Positions 8,221-15,535 of a DNA stretch of 15,904 nt are shown in pieces. Source of the DNA: an uncultured Methylotenera sp. (GTDB lineage Bacteria; Pseudomonadota; Gammaproteobacteria; Burkholderiales; Methylophilaceae); contig CALFXV010000241.1 in NCBI GenBank assembly GCA_937957775.1, positions 1 through 15,904 of the forward strand. Direction: 5' to 3'. The notes beneath the pieces are model-generated. The model ran no database searches. It was not told the origin of the DNA and was given only the letters and a program-made list of their open reading frames with translations. Every line of letters starts with the position of its first letter. Position 1 is the first letter of the stretch. The position numbers and the translations under genes are program-made.

Positions 8221-9777
8221 TTAATGCGCAAGCTTGGATTTTGGTGGGATAAAGTTAATGGTCTCTACCGTAATGTTTTTTAGTTTAGCGTGCAATGGGT
8301 AATCGTTGATGTATTCACGCACATCATACGCAATCGATTTGCATTTGGTGCAATCAATGATCACCTTTGAGTTGGCCGGTATGGCTTCCAAGGCCGCCAT
8401 GATGCTGGCCTTATTGAAAAATGACACCTCTTCAGCTAAGGCAAAGTGGTGCACCGTCGTGCCACCCACAGATGTGGTGGTATCGCTCACGTGGTAGGAG
8501 TTGCGGTAACTGCGATGCAAGGTAAAAAACAAAGCCACCACCATGCCCACTGAAATGCCAGTGAGCAAATCGGTTAACAATATGGCTAGCACGGTCACGG
8601 CAAACGGCGCAAATTGCTCCCAACCCAGCGCATACATTTGCTTAAATAAGCCCGGTTTAGCTAGCTTATAACCTACCACAATCAATATGGTGGCCAAGCT
8701 AGCCAAGGGAATCATGTTGAGGTATTGGGCTATGGTTAAAGCACACACCAGTAAAAACACCCCGTGCATGATGGCAGACAGTTTACTTTTAGCGCCAAAC
8801 GATATGTTGGCAGAACTGCGCACGATCACCTGCGTGACCGGCAAACCGCCAATTAAGCCAGACAACATATTACCCAAACCTTGGGCTTTAAGCTCTTGGT
8901 TGGTTGGGGTGACGCGGCGTAATGGATCCAGTTTGTCGGTTGCTTCGACGCATAACAAGGTTTCCAAGCTGGCCACGATCGCCATGACAATGGCCACTTT
9001 GTATATTTCAATGTTGCGCCATTGCGAAAAATCTGGGTAAGTAAACAAGCCCATGAAGCCATCAAAACCCTGCGCCACTGGCAATTGCACCAACTGATCT
9101 GGAGCTAAGCTAAAGTTTAATGCGCCGCTAACAAACAGGTAATCTATAAACACACCTAAAAACACCACCACGATCGGCCCTTGCAGTATCTGAAAGACAC
9201 GGTGTTTTTTGGTAAGGTAAATATCCCACAACAACAATATAGCCAATGAAATAGCCGCTATTAGCACGGCACCCGGCGTCAGCATTTCCCATGCCGTCAT
9301 GATGGAAGTGAAGGTGTTGTCGCCATCGGCTTGCGTAAAGGATTCGCTGCCTTCAAATTCGGCGATGTAACCTAAGGCATACGGCACTTGTTTAAGTATG
9401 ATCAATAAACCGATGCCGGTTAACATGCCTTTAATCACCGAGGACGGCACAAAATAGGCAATAAAGCCGGCTTTAAAAAAGCCCAATAAGTATTGGCAGA
9501 CACCAGCTAATACCACCGCCAATAAAAAGGCTTCAAACGAGCCCAAACTGGCAATAGCGGTTAATACGATAACGGCCAGGCCGGCTGCCGGCCCACTGAC
9601 GCCTAATTGCGATCCGCTCATGGCGCCCACCACGATACCGCCCACAACGCCAGCAATAATGCCAGAAAACAAAGGTGCGCCAGAGGCCAAGGCTATGCCC
9701 AGGCACAAGGGCAAGGCCACGAAAAACACCACCACACTGGCTGGCAGATCACTCTTAAATTCTTTGAAAAGATTCAA
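8221..9777 (-). CDS. SulP-family anion transporter, probable bicarbonate transporter
   Basis: An integral membrane permease of 518 residues with about 10-14 hydrophobic segments. Family landmarks are SDLPASVVVFFVALPLC (9-25), GSQLGVSGPAAG (55-66), FVPSSVIKGMLTGIG (109-123), and a conserved cytoplasmic-side block SLETLLCVEATDKLDP (270-285) followed by NQELKAQGLGN and GGLPVT. A STAS-like domain occupies about 440-518. SulP proteins carry sulfate, bicarbonate or other anions. Pairing with a carbonic anhydrase gene 18 bases downstream favours bicarbonate, as in known SulP-carbonic anhydrase fusions; this is inference. The only plausible start is TTG: an in-frame stop lies upstream with no ATG or GTG between, and the first internal ATG would remove conserved transmembrane sequence. 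A weak GGGG lies 7 bases before it. Confidence 0.92.
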   Translation of the reverse strand: MNLFKEFKSDLPASVVVFFVALPLCLGIALASGAPLFSGIIAGVVGGIVVGAMSGSQLGVSGPAAGLAVIVLTAIASLGSFEAFLLAVVLAGVCQYLLGFFKAGFIAYFVPSSVIKGMLTGIGLLIILKQVPYALGYIAEFEGSESFTQADGDNTFTSIMTAWEMLTPGAVLIAAISLAILLLWDIYLTKKHRVFQILQGPIVVVFLGVFIDYLFVSGALNFSLAPDQLVQLPVAQGFDGFMGLFTYPDFSQWRNIEIYKVAIVMAIVASLETLLCVEATDKLDPLRRVTPTNQELKAQGLGNMLSGLIGGLPVTQVIVRSSANISFGAKSKLSAIMHGVFLLVCALTIAQYLNMIPLASLATILIVVGYKLAKPGLFKQMYALGWEQFAPFAVTVLAILLTDLLTGISVGMVVALFFTLHRSYRNSYHVSDTTTSVGGTTVHHFALAEEVSFFNKASIMAALEAIPANSKVIIDCTKCKSIAYDVREYINDYPLHAKLKNITVETINFIPPKSKLAH

Positions 9778-9788
9778 TTTATAGCCCC

Positions 9789-9848
9789 AAAAAAAAAGCC
9801 GATAAAACTTAAAGCACCTTCTTTAAGGTACTTTAAGCTTTACCGGCT
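9789..9848 (-). terminator. Long hairpin with nine-T tract in the SulP leader: terminator or attenuator
   Basis: On the minus strand, 24-base arms (9825-9848 and 9797-9820) enclose a 4-base AAAG loop and run into nine consecutive T (9797-9789). Three positions are not Watson-Crick, and all three are G-U pairs in the minus-strand RNA but A-C mismatches in the plus-strand RNA, which supports a minus-strand RNA function. The T tract ends 11 bases before the SulP start codon. It may terminate the small secreted-protein gene upstream (stop at 9943), act as an attenuator of SulP, or both. Confidence 0.8.
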
Positions 9849-9874
9849 TAAAGTGTTCTTAGTTAAATTACAAA

Positions 9875-9908
9875 CTAATATGTATCAAATGCATGACCAT
9901 ATTAGCAA
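9875..9908 (-). promoter_or_regulatory. Possible SulP promoter with 8-bp inverted repeat (operator-like)
   Basis: CTAATATG (9875-9882) and CATATTAG (9898-9905) are perfect inverted arms 15 bases apart, with ATGCAT palindromic in the spacer. On the minus strand TTGCTA (9908-9903) and TACATA (9884-9879), 18 bases apart, resemble weak -35 and -10 boxes, so the repeat would overlap the promoter. Transcription from here would place the long hairpin in the leader. Boxes are imperfect; treat as a candidate. Confidence 0.35.
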
Positions 9909-9942
9909 TGTTTTGTGACAGTTTTATAAGCGATTTTGATTT

Positions 9943-10218
9943 TTAGTCCGAGGCTTTTTCTGCAAATGGGCGTTTGCCTAACATGTGCAAGCGCAAGGTT
10001 TTGTTGTTTTTTTCCGCGGCGGTTTCTTGATTAATTAAAGTCGCGCCTTCCCATTGCGCATCGGCATTGGGTGCAGTGTGAGTCACGGCTTGCTCATAAG
10101 GACGTTTGGATAGGTTTTGAATGTTGGCATTGTTTTTTGGCTGTTCATTGGCCAATACCACTTGGCTGCTTAGTAAAGCCACGGCAGTTAATACGCTAGC
10201 TAGAGTAATGTTTGTCAT
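9943..10218 (-). CDS. Small secreted protein with duplicated KRP-aromatic motif, unknown function
   Basis: A 91-residue protein with a clear signal peptide (hydrophobic residues 5-22, likely cleavage after VLA at 23). The mature part of about 68 residues is hydrophilic, rich in Asn, Gln, Ala and Lys, and lacks cysteine. It holds two related segments, NLSKRPYEQA (about 35-44) and MLGKRPFAEKA (about 79-89), near its two ends. A good AGGAGA ribosome-binding site lies 6 bases before the ATG. It is transcribed divergently from the LuxR-type regulator, which could control it, and is followed by the long hairpin in front of the SulP gene. I do not recognise a characterised family. Confidence 0.8.
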   Translation of the reverse strand: MTNITLASVLTAVALLSSQVVLANEQPKNNANIQNLSKRPYEQAVTHTAPNADAQWEGATLINQETAAEKNNKTLRLHMLGKRPFAEKASD

Positions 10219-10317
10219 TTTGCTTCTCCTGGTTAAATTAAATGTTTTTAATGATGTGTTGCTTTGTTGATGGACGCATTATGAACAGCTTCTGGCAAGG
10301 AAAAATCCACCAATATA

Positions 10318-10335
10318 GGTATAACGGTGTATACT
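10318..10335 (+). promoter_or_regulatory. Possible -10 box and short inverted repeat at the regulator start
   Basis: TATACT (10330-10335), preceded by TG in an extended -10 arrangement, lies 9 bases before an in-frame ATG at 10345. GTATA and TATAC arms (about 10319-10334) form a short inverted repeat around it that could bind an autoregulator. No good -35 hexamer is seen. If this is the true promoter, the mRNA would be almost leaderless and the ATG, not the upstream GTG, would be the start. Confidence 0.3.
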
Positions 10336-11109
10336 GAATGGCATATGCAAAGTCAGTCAATTAAACCATTAAACCCACCTGCTAGCGCCCGCGCCTTGCG
10401 AGACAGCCTCAAGCATTCGCAAGCTAACGATGCGCACTTGCGTATTTATTTGCAGTTTGGCCAACAATTGTTTAACGATGGCTGGCAAAGTCATGCCGCG
10501 CTTAATCTATTACAAGGCTTGGCTGGCTTACTCTCTGCGCAGCATGCCCTGCTGGCCATAGAACAATCCGGTAAATTATTGTTGCACTGTCAAATAGGCC
10601 TGACCATGCCGGTCGGGTCACGCATCCCGATGATGGGCAGTCTGGCCATGGTGCTTAAAAACCCGGTGCAATTTGCCCTTCATGAAAACAAAAAAACCTC
10701 GCTGTGGACGCACGGCGAAAGGGACCAACACGATTGCATTGTCCCTATTGCCCTAGGCCATCATGGCCAAGGCATCATGGCATTTTCGGGGAAAAAACTC
10801 TTGCTTAATCCCTCTGAAGTGGATGCCTTACAAAGCTGCGCCGGTTTACTAGGCCTGGCCATGGCGCAACATCAAGGTCCGGTTCGCAGCGAGGCCGATT
10901 TGTCGGTGCTGGCCACTTTAACCCCCAGAGAGCGAGAAATATTAGCCTTGTTGCCAACTGGCTTGAGCAACAACGAATTGGCCGCCAAACTTGGCATCGC
11001 TTCTGGCACAGCCAAGATACACGTGGAGCGGGTATTAAATAAACTGGGCGTTAAAGACCGGACCAAAGCCGCGGTCAAAGCCATTGAATTGGGATACAAA
11101 TCCTCTTAA
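10327..11109 (+). CDS. LuxR-family transcriptional regulator with GAF-like sensor domain
   Basis: DNA-binding regulator of up to 260 residues. Residues about 50-180 resemble a GAF-type ligand or redox sensor domain. The C-terminal LuxR/FixJ-type helix-turn-helix begins with LTPREREIL (198-206), continues through NNELAAKLGIASGTAKIHVERVLNKLGV and ends at the C-terminus. There is no receiver domain, so it is not itself a classical response regulator. The GTG start given here has a weak TAGG 7 bases upstream; an ATG six codons later (10345) is an equally plausible start. It lies 31 bases before the hybrid kinase gene on the same strand and is divergent from the small secreted-protein gene; autoregulation or control of either neighbour is possible. 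The ligand is unknown. Confidence 0.88.
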   Translation: MYTEWHMQSQSIKPLNPPASARALRDSLKHSQANDAHLRIYLQFGQQLFNDGWQSHAALNLLQGLAGLLSAQHALLAIEQSGKLLLHCQIGLTMPVGSRIPMMGSLAMVLKNPVQFALHENKKTSLWTHGERDQHDCIVPIALGHHGQGIMAFSGKKLLLNPSEVDALQSCAGLLGLAMAQHQGPVRSEADLSVLATLTPREREILALLPTGLSNNELAAKLGIASGTAKIHVERVLNKLGVKDRTKAAVKAIELGYKSS

Positions 11110-11140
11110 GCTGACCTTATAAAAAAACATTCGCCTTAAC

Positions 11141-13117
11141 ATGACAAACAAGCTGACATTAACCAGAGCAAAACAGATCGGACCGATGAGCCGTATAGCC
11201 CAAGCTTGGCAGGATTTACCATTGGGCTTTAAGGGCGTGTTTGTGATCGCCCTGCCCTTGGCTATTTTGCTGGCCTCACTCGGCTTTCTTTATAGTCGAG
11301 AGCTGCAATCGACTAAATTGGAAAACCAACTCAAGCACGCCCTGCAAAATCAACGCGATATTCAATCGGTGCACAGCCAGTTGCTGGAAGCCTCTACCGG
11401 TGTGCGGGATTACTTATTAACCGGTGACAAGCAGTTTCTAAGCATATTTTTTGATGCCGAAAAAAGACTGCCCACCCTGCTCGCCAGCTTGGAGCAACGG
11501 CTTGAAAGCGAGCAGCAAAAGCAACGCTTGTCGAACATATCCCCATTGGTTGAAAAAAATCTCGCCGACTTGCAAGCCTTAGCCAACCACGATACCGACA
11601 TCGCCTCGGCCCAACTTATTGCTAAATTCAAGTCGCAAGTGGCGACACTGGATCGATTAAGAAAAGAAATCGAAACGCTTAATGCACAAGAGGCCTTATT
11701 GGTCGAACAAGACCAACAAGAAATTTTTTGGCAGCGTCAACAAAGCATCACGGTGACCTTGATTGCCACCTTGGCCGGTATCATCGGCTCCCTAATCGCG
11801 GTTTGGGTGTTTTCCCGCACCATCGTCAATCGCGTGCGCCTGCTGCGCGACAGTGCCGGCCATTTAGCCCGCGGCGAAGCCTTGGAATTGCCTTCCAGTA
11901 GTCGCGACGAAATGGGGCAACTGTCTGAAGAACTAGACCAAGCGTCGACCTTGCTAGCAAAAAACATCAGCGATGCCATGCAAGCAAGAAAGGAAGCCGA
12001 AGAAGCCAGCGCCTCTAAAAGCATGTTCTTATCTCGCACCAGTCACGAGCTCAGAACGCCGTTGAACGCTATTTTAGGCTTTGCCCAGTTGTTGGAGGAA
12101 GACTTACCGCCGGGCAAACAGCACAACAGCGTGTTGTTGATCAAAGGCGCAGGCCAGCATCTACTAAAATTGATAGACGAGGTTTTGCAAATCGCTCGCA
12201 TTGATTCCGGCGAGTTGTCCATGGAGTTGGGGCCCACGCCTATCAACAACCTACTGGAGGAAGCGGCGCACTACATTCGCCCTATCGGCAAAATACGCGA
12301 CATCGAGATACGTTGCCAAGCCGAGGAGGGCCTTTGGGCCATGGCCAATCGGCAAAAACTATTGCAGGTTGTTTTAAACCTGCTGTCTAACGCATTGAAA
12401 TACGGCCCGGCTAATGCCCTTGTGCAGTTAAATGCCCGCAGCGATGGCACTGAGATACTGATAGAAGTGCAAGACCAAGGGGCCGGCATCCCCATACACT
12501 TAAGAGACCGGGTGTTCACCCCGTTTGATCGATTGGGCGCAGAAAACACCAAAGAAGAAGGCACGGGCTTGGGCTTGGCTTTATCCAAACAAATCATGCA
12601 AGCCATGCATGGCGACCTTCACCTTACTGAGGGCAAGAGCGCCTTTTGCTTAACTTTGCCGCGCTGCGAAGCCGAACAACCGATTCCTAGCACGACCAGC
12701 GTTGGAGACGACGGCGAGAAAATAAGCCTATCGGACAAATACAGCGTGCTGTACGTGGAAGACAACATGAGCAACCGAGCCTTGGTGGAAGCCATCGTCT
12801 TGCGCCACCGTGATTTAAGAATACATTGCGTGGCCAGCATCAAAGAGGCCAAACGCTATTTGAAAGAGGTCACCCCAGCCTTGTTATTACTTGATCTCAA
12901 CCTACCCGACGGGTCCGGCGAAAGTTTGGTGGCCCACATGCAATCTAACCCACAACTCAAACGCATCCCCATCATGGTATTAAGCGCCGACGCACTGCCT
13001 GCCACAATAGCGCGCCTTGAAACCATGGGCATTGCGCATTACATGACCAAACCCTTGGACGTCGCCGTCTTTAACAAACAGATTAGAGCGCTTATCGCCG
13101 AACAGGAAGCCACATGA
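11141..13117 (+). CDS. Hybrid sensor histidine kinase: CHASE3, HAMP, HisKA, HATPase, receiver
   Basis: Membrane-bound sensor of 658 residues. A first membrane segment (about 32-50) precedes a periplasmic helical region with the CHASE3-like signature TGVRDYLLTGDKQFL (86-100). A second segment (about 203-224) leads into HAMP (about 225-277). The dimerisation domain holds phospho-acceptor His302 in SHELRTPLNA; the ATPase domain has the N box NLLSNALKYG (Asn417), DQGAGIP (445-451) and GTGLGLAL (474-481). A C-terminal receiver (about 534-655) has Glu540 and Asp541, phospho-acceptor Asp585 in LLDLNLPDGSG, Ser615 and Lys637. All catalytic residues are present. No clear ribosome-binding site precedes the ATG, and an internal ATG at codon 16 is an alternative start. 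Its stop overlaps the following receiver gene in ATGA. Confidence 0.95.
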   Translation: MTNKLTLTRAKQIGPMSRIAQAWQDLPLGFKGVFVIALPLAILLASLGFLYSRELQSTKLENQLKHALQNQRDIQSVHSQLLEASTGVRDYLLTGDKQFLSIFFDAEKRLPTLLASLEQRLESEQQKQRLSNISPLVEKNLADLQALANHDTDIASAQLIAKFKSQVATLDRLRKEIETLNAQEALLVEQDQQEIFWQRQQSITVTLIATLAGIIGSLIAVWVFSRTIVNRVRLLRDSAGHLARGEALELPSSSRDEMGQLSEELDQASTLLAKNISDAMQARKEAEEASASKSMFLSRTSHELRTPLNAILGFAQLLEEDLPPGKQHNSVLLIKGAGQHLLKLIDEVLQIARIDSGELSMELGPTPINNLLEEAAHYIRPIGKIRDIEIRCQAEEGLWAMANRQKLLQVVLNLLSNALKYGPANALVQLNARSDGTEILIEVQDQGAGIPIHLRDRVFTPFDRLGAENTKEEGTGLGLALSKQIMQAMHGDLHLTEGKSAFCLTLPRCEAEQPIPSTTSVGDDGEKISLSDKYSVLYVEDNMSNRALVEAIVLRHRDLRIHCVASIKEAKRYLKEVTPALLLLDLNLPDGSGESLVAHMQSNPQLKRIPIMVLSADALPATIARLETMGIAHYMTKPLDVAVFNKQIRALIAEQEAT

Positions 13118-13605
13118 CCGAAGCCGACATTCTTAATGCCAAGATACTCATCATTGACGATGCCGAGGCCAACTTAAAATTACTGGAGGACTTGCTTGCA
13201 CGCGAAGGCTTTCATCAGATCATCAGCACCGCCGATTCCACCCGCGCCTTGGATTTGTTTAAGGCGTTTGAACCGGACTTGGTCTTACTGGATTTAATGA
13301 TGCCTGAACTAGACGGTTACGCCGTTTTGGAAATGCTCTCGCGTCATATCCCCAGTGACAGTTATTTGCCGGTATTGGTGGTAACGGCTGATGCCACCAT
13401 AGGGGCAAAAAGAAAGGCCTTAGCCTTGGGTGCCAAAGACTTTTTAACCAAGCCTTTTGACACCATAGAAGCCATGTTGCGGGTTTGGAATTTACTGGAA
13501 ACGCGCTTGTTATACCGGCATTTAAAATCCCTTAATCCGGCAATAAAACCCGCTGTCCATCCATCCCCAACTCAAGCGCCCAATCAAGCTAAGCCGGGTG
13601 AATAA
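13114..13605 (+). CDS. Single-domain response regulator with proline-rich tail
   Basis: The 163-residue protein has one receiver domain: acidic Asp15 and Asp16, phospho-acceptor Asp60 in LLDLMMPELDGY, Thr91 and Lys113 in LTKPFD. It overlaps the kinase gene by four bases and is probably its partner; an AGGAAG lies just upstream. After the receiver comes WNLLETRLLYRHL (125-137), a segment resembling the linker that joins receivers to HD-GYP output domains in RpfG-type proteins. Here it is followed only by a Pro/Ala/Gln-rich tail of about 25 residues, with no output domain. It may act through protein contacts, as CheY or Spo0F-like proteins do, or may be a shortened RpfG-like regulator. The origin is inferred from the linker only. 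Confidence 0.93.
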   Translation: MTEADILNAKILIIDDAEANLKLLEDLLAREGFHQIISTADSTRALDLFKAFEPDLVLLDLMMPELDGYAVLEMLSRHIPSDSYLPVLVVTADATIGAKRKALALGAKDFLTKPFDTIEAMLRVWNLLETRLLYRHLKSLNPAIKPAVHPSPTQAPNQAKPGE

Positions 13606-13619
13606 GGTTAACTGGGGCT

Positions 13620-14588
13620 TTATGGATAAAGAACCAACTGCAGCCTAGGCATAACGGCTTTAAGTTTGCTTAAGCAAACTTTGGCCACAGGCTGATCAGG
13701 GTTCAAAGCCAAGGCTTTTAAGGCATGGGCTTCGGCATCCGCAAAGGCATTTGATTCCAATTCAGCAATCGCCAAGTAAGCCCAAGATTCAGCTGCATCG
13801 GGTTGGCTACCAACCCAAGCTTTGGCTACACCCATCAAGCTAGCCCAATCTTTAGATTGGTATGGTTGCAACACTTGCATGAAAAAAGGCCGTTGCGATG
13901 CTGTTGTTGCCCAAAAAGGCGTTGCGTTTTTTGCACCCAATGCCACACGCGGTTTTTGCAACGCAGTCTGTACCCACTCCACCGGCATGAAGTAATAGCT
14001 GGCTTGCTGGCCGCGGCTTTTTAAGGTGATGAGGCCAACCAACAGACCGGCTTCATCAAACACACCGCCGCCGCTGGCACCAGGTTTAAACGCGCTTGTG
14101 GCTTGTATGACAACGCTGCCGTCCATGGGATACATACCGCTGACCACGCCATAAGTGTTAACGGCTTGCGTGGTTTTATCGGGGTAGCCGACGGTGAACA
14201 CCGGCGTGTTGTAACTTAATTGTTTGCTGGCGCCCATCTTAACTTCCGGCAAGCCCAATGTTGGCACCGTTAAAATGCACACATCGTGGTGCCAATCCGG
14301 CTGAAGCGCCGTGGCTGGGTAAGCCACGCCATTAGAGGTCACGCTCACCTCGTGTGCATCTTGCACCACGTGGCAATTGGTCACCACTTGGTCTTGCCCT
14401 ATCACCACCGCAGAACCTAGGCCGGCTTGGCCGTTATTGTGTTTAACGTTGACGCGCAACACTTGTTGGTTTAGGGCATCCACCAGTTCGGCAGCCGGCA
14501 TGGCCACGCTGCTGTTTGACCAAGCCAAACACACACCCATCATCATCCCTAGCATCTTGCTGCTTTGTGATTTGCTTAATCTGGTCAT
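13620..14588 (-). CDS. Secreted trypsin-like serine protease with TPR-like C-terminal region
   Basis: The protein has a signal peptide with a hydrophobic core (LGMMMGVCLAW) ending near SSVA. The trypsin-fold domain shows a complete triad, numbered from the upstream ATG at 14594: His75 in VTNCHVV, Asp104 in HHDVCIL, and Ser174 in KPGASGGGVFD. This arrangement is like that of DegP/HtrA-type or S1C proteases, but no PDZ domain follows. Instead, residues about 245-315 look like helical TPR-type repeats (AWAYLAIAELE-like and AEAHALKALALNPDQP). I prefer the ATG at 14588 because AGGAGG (14597-14602) is 8 bases from it but only 2 bases from the upstream ATG. It converges with the response regulator gene, with 14 bases between stops. 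The substrate is unknown. Confidence 0.88.
   Translation of the reverse strand: MTRLSKSQSSKMLGMMMGVCLAWSNSSVAMPAAELVDALNQQVLRVNVKHNNGQAGLGSAVVIGQDQVVTNCHVVQDAHEVSVTSNGVAYPATALQPDWHHDVCILTVPTLGLPEVKMGASKQLSYNTPVFTVGYPDKTTQAVNTYGVVSGMYPMDGSVVIQATSAFKPGASGGGVFDEAGLLVGLITLKSRGQQASYYFMPVEWVQTALQKPRVALGAKNATPFWATTASQRPFFMQVLQPYQSKDWASLMGVAKAWVGSQPDAAESWAYLAIAELESNAFADAEAHALKALALNPDQPVAKVCLSKLKAVMPRLQLVLYP
13662..13681. repeat. Perfect 20-bp palindrome inside the protease coding sequence
   Basis: AAGTTTGCTT and its exact reverse complement AAGCAAACTT are adjacent at 13662-13681, about 40 bases inside the 3' end of the protease gene and about 57 bases beyond the response-regulator stop. In RNA it would form a stem from either strand. 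It might slow or end transcription coming from the signalling operon, since no other terminator is seen in the 14-base gap between the convergent genes; no T tract supports that strongly. Confidence 0.5.
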
Positions 14589-14594
14589 GTGCAT

Positions 14595-14837
14595 TGCCTC
14601 CTCTGCCTACTTTGCGCTTTAGTAAAAAGCGCTTGTTACAGAAGAAAAAGCAAAAGCCATACCAACTTGCTGCGATGGCTAGCCAACAAGCTTGGCGATA
14701 AATTTAGGGTAGGTAATTAAGCATGGCGTTCAGCCATGCACATTAAAGCGCACAAAAACAGTGCGCGCATGCGGCAAATGAGTGCGGATTGAATAACGGC
14801 TTAGGCTTAAGCAGCAGGCACGGTCATGGGTGGAAAT
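14595..14837 (-). other. Intergenic region before the protease gene: two hairpins, no gene
   Basis: This spacer separates the DUF2490 stop from the protease start. It contains GCATGGC/GCCATGC arms (14721-14727 and 14733-14739), a 7-bp stem followed on the minus strand by a short TTAATT, which could be a weak terminator for the DUF2490 gene. A second pair, GCGCTTT/AAAGCGC (14614-14620 and 14626-14632), lies in the protease leader. No convincing promoter or open frame is seen. Confidence 0.45.
14597..14602 (-). promoter_or_regulatory. Ribosome-binding site that decides the protease start
   Basis: AGGAGG on the minus strand is 2 bases from the ATG at 14594, too close for initiation, and 8 bases from the ATG at 14588. 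The downstream ATG is therefore the more likely start, shortening the protein by two residues. Confidence 0.7.
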
Positions 14838-15521
14838 TTAAAAGTTAATATTGAGGGTGGTGGAAAGCACGTGAAACACCGAATCCGCTTGCGTGGTATT
14901 GACGCGTTGATTGAGGTAGCCCAATTCCATTTTTGTATGATCATCAAAAGCCCAGTTAAACCCTAGAAATAATCGGTTTTGATCAAAGCCTTTTCTGGCC
15001 CCGTAATCGGTGTTGTTTAAGTTAACAAAGTACTCATCAAACCCCACCCAGGCCAAGGATGGGTGCAAGCCGCTGGCCACACTTAGCCGCAGCATTTGCC
15101 TGAATTTATGGCCGGTTTCCTGCGAGTTTTCTATCCAGCGCTGTTCCAAGCGGCTGCGACTTTGAACTACCATGCCGTCAACCGGCGAAAAGTTGTATAG
15201 GTATTGCTGCCAAAGGCGGTTCTCATCAACGTCGGCGCGATTGGCCGGCTCACTTTTAATATGAGCGTAACCAAACCACAGGCTGCTTTGTTTAGTTAAG
15301 CTGTAATAGAGGGCCGTTCGAGCGATGGTCTGATCCAATGTGCCAGCCTCATCGCGCCAACGCGGTTGCAATTCGGCATACCAACGCCAGCGGGGATCGG
15401 CCGTGGGCCCATTTAGATTGAGGTTTAACCAAAGGCGATCGTCTTGCACGCCGGCCGCCAGTCCAGGCATGCTATACAAAAGACTGAGCAACACTACGGC
15501 CCGAATGAGTTGCACAAACAT
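14838..15521 (-). CDS. DUF2490 outer-membrane beta-barrel protein
   Basis: The 227-residue protein has a signal peptide (hydrophobic residues 5-22, cleavage near LAAG) and then alternating polar/aromatic strands typical of a small outer-membrane barrel. The C-terminus ends in phenylalanine (NINF), the usual barrel-assembly signal. The pattern of W..L.LNG, RWYAELQPRWRD, LWFGYAH, RSRLEQRW, DEYFVNL, NRLFLGF and LGYLNQR fits the DUF2490 family, whose function is unknown. GGGAG, 7 bases before the ATG, supports the start. An intrinsic terminator ends about 15 bases upstream of the start codon, so the gene is either read through from the porin or has a promoter before that hairpin. Confidence 0.88.
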   Translation of the reverse strand: MFVQLIRAVVLLSLLYSMPGLAAGVQDDRLWLNLNLNGPTADPRWRWYAELQPRWRDEAGTLDQTIARTALYYSLTKQSSLWFGYAHIKSEPANRADVDENRLWQQYLYNFSPVDGMVVQSRSRLEQRWIENSQETGHKFRQMLRLSVASGLHPSLAWVGFDEYFVNLNNTDYGARKGFDQNRLFLGFNWAFDDHTKMELGYLNQRVNTTQADSVFHVLSTTLNINF

Positions 15522-15535
15522 TACTTACTCCCATG

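Noticed and set aside
9789..9797. The nine-T homopolymer before SulP as a phase-variation tract.
   Set aside because: It lies outside the coding sequence and fits the U tract of the adjacent hairpin; slippage would not shift the reading frame.
9607..9918. A plus-strand frame of 103 codons running from the SulP gene into the leader region.
   Set aside because: It is opposite the SulP N-terminus, low-complexity, and passes through the hairpin and nine-A run; no coding signature.
14377..14701. Plus-strand frames of 61 to 81 codons over the protease start and leader.
   Set aside because: No ribosome-binding site, compositionally biased translations, and they contradict the well-supported minus-strand protease gene.
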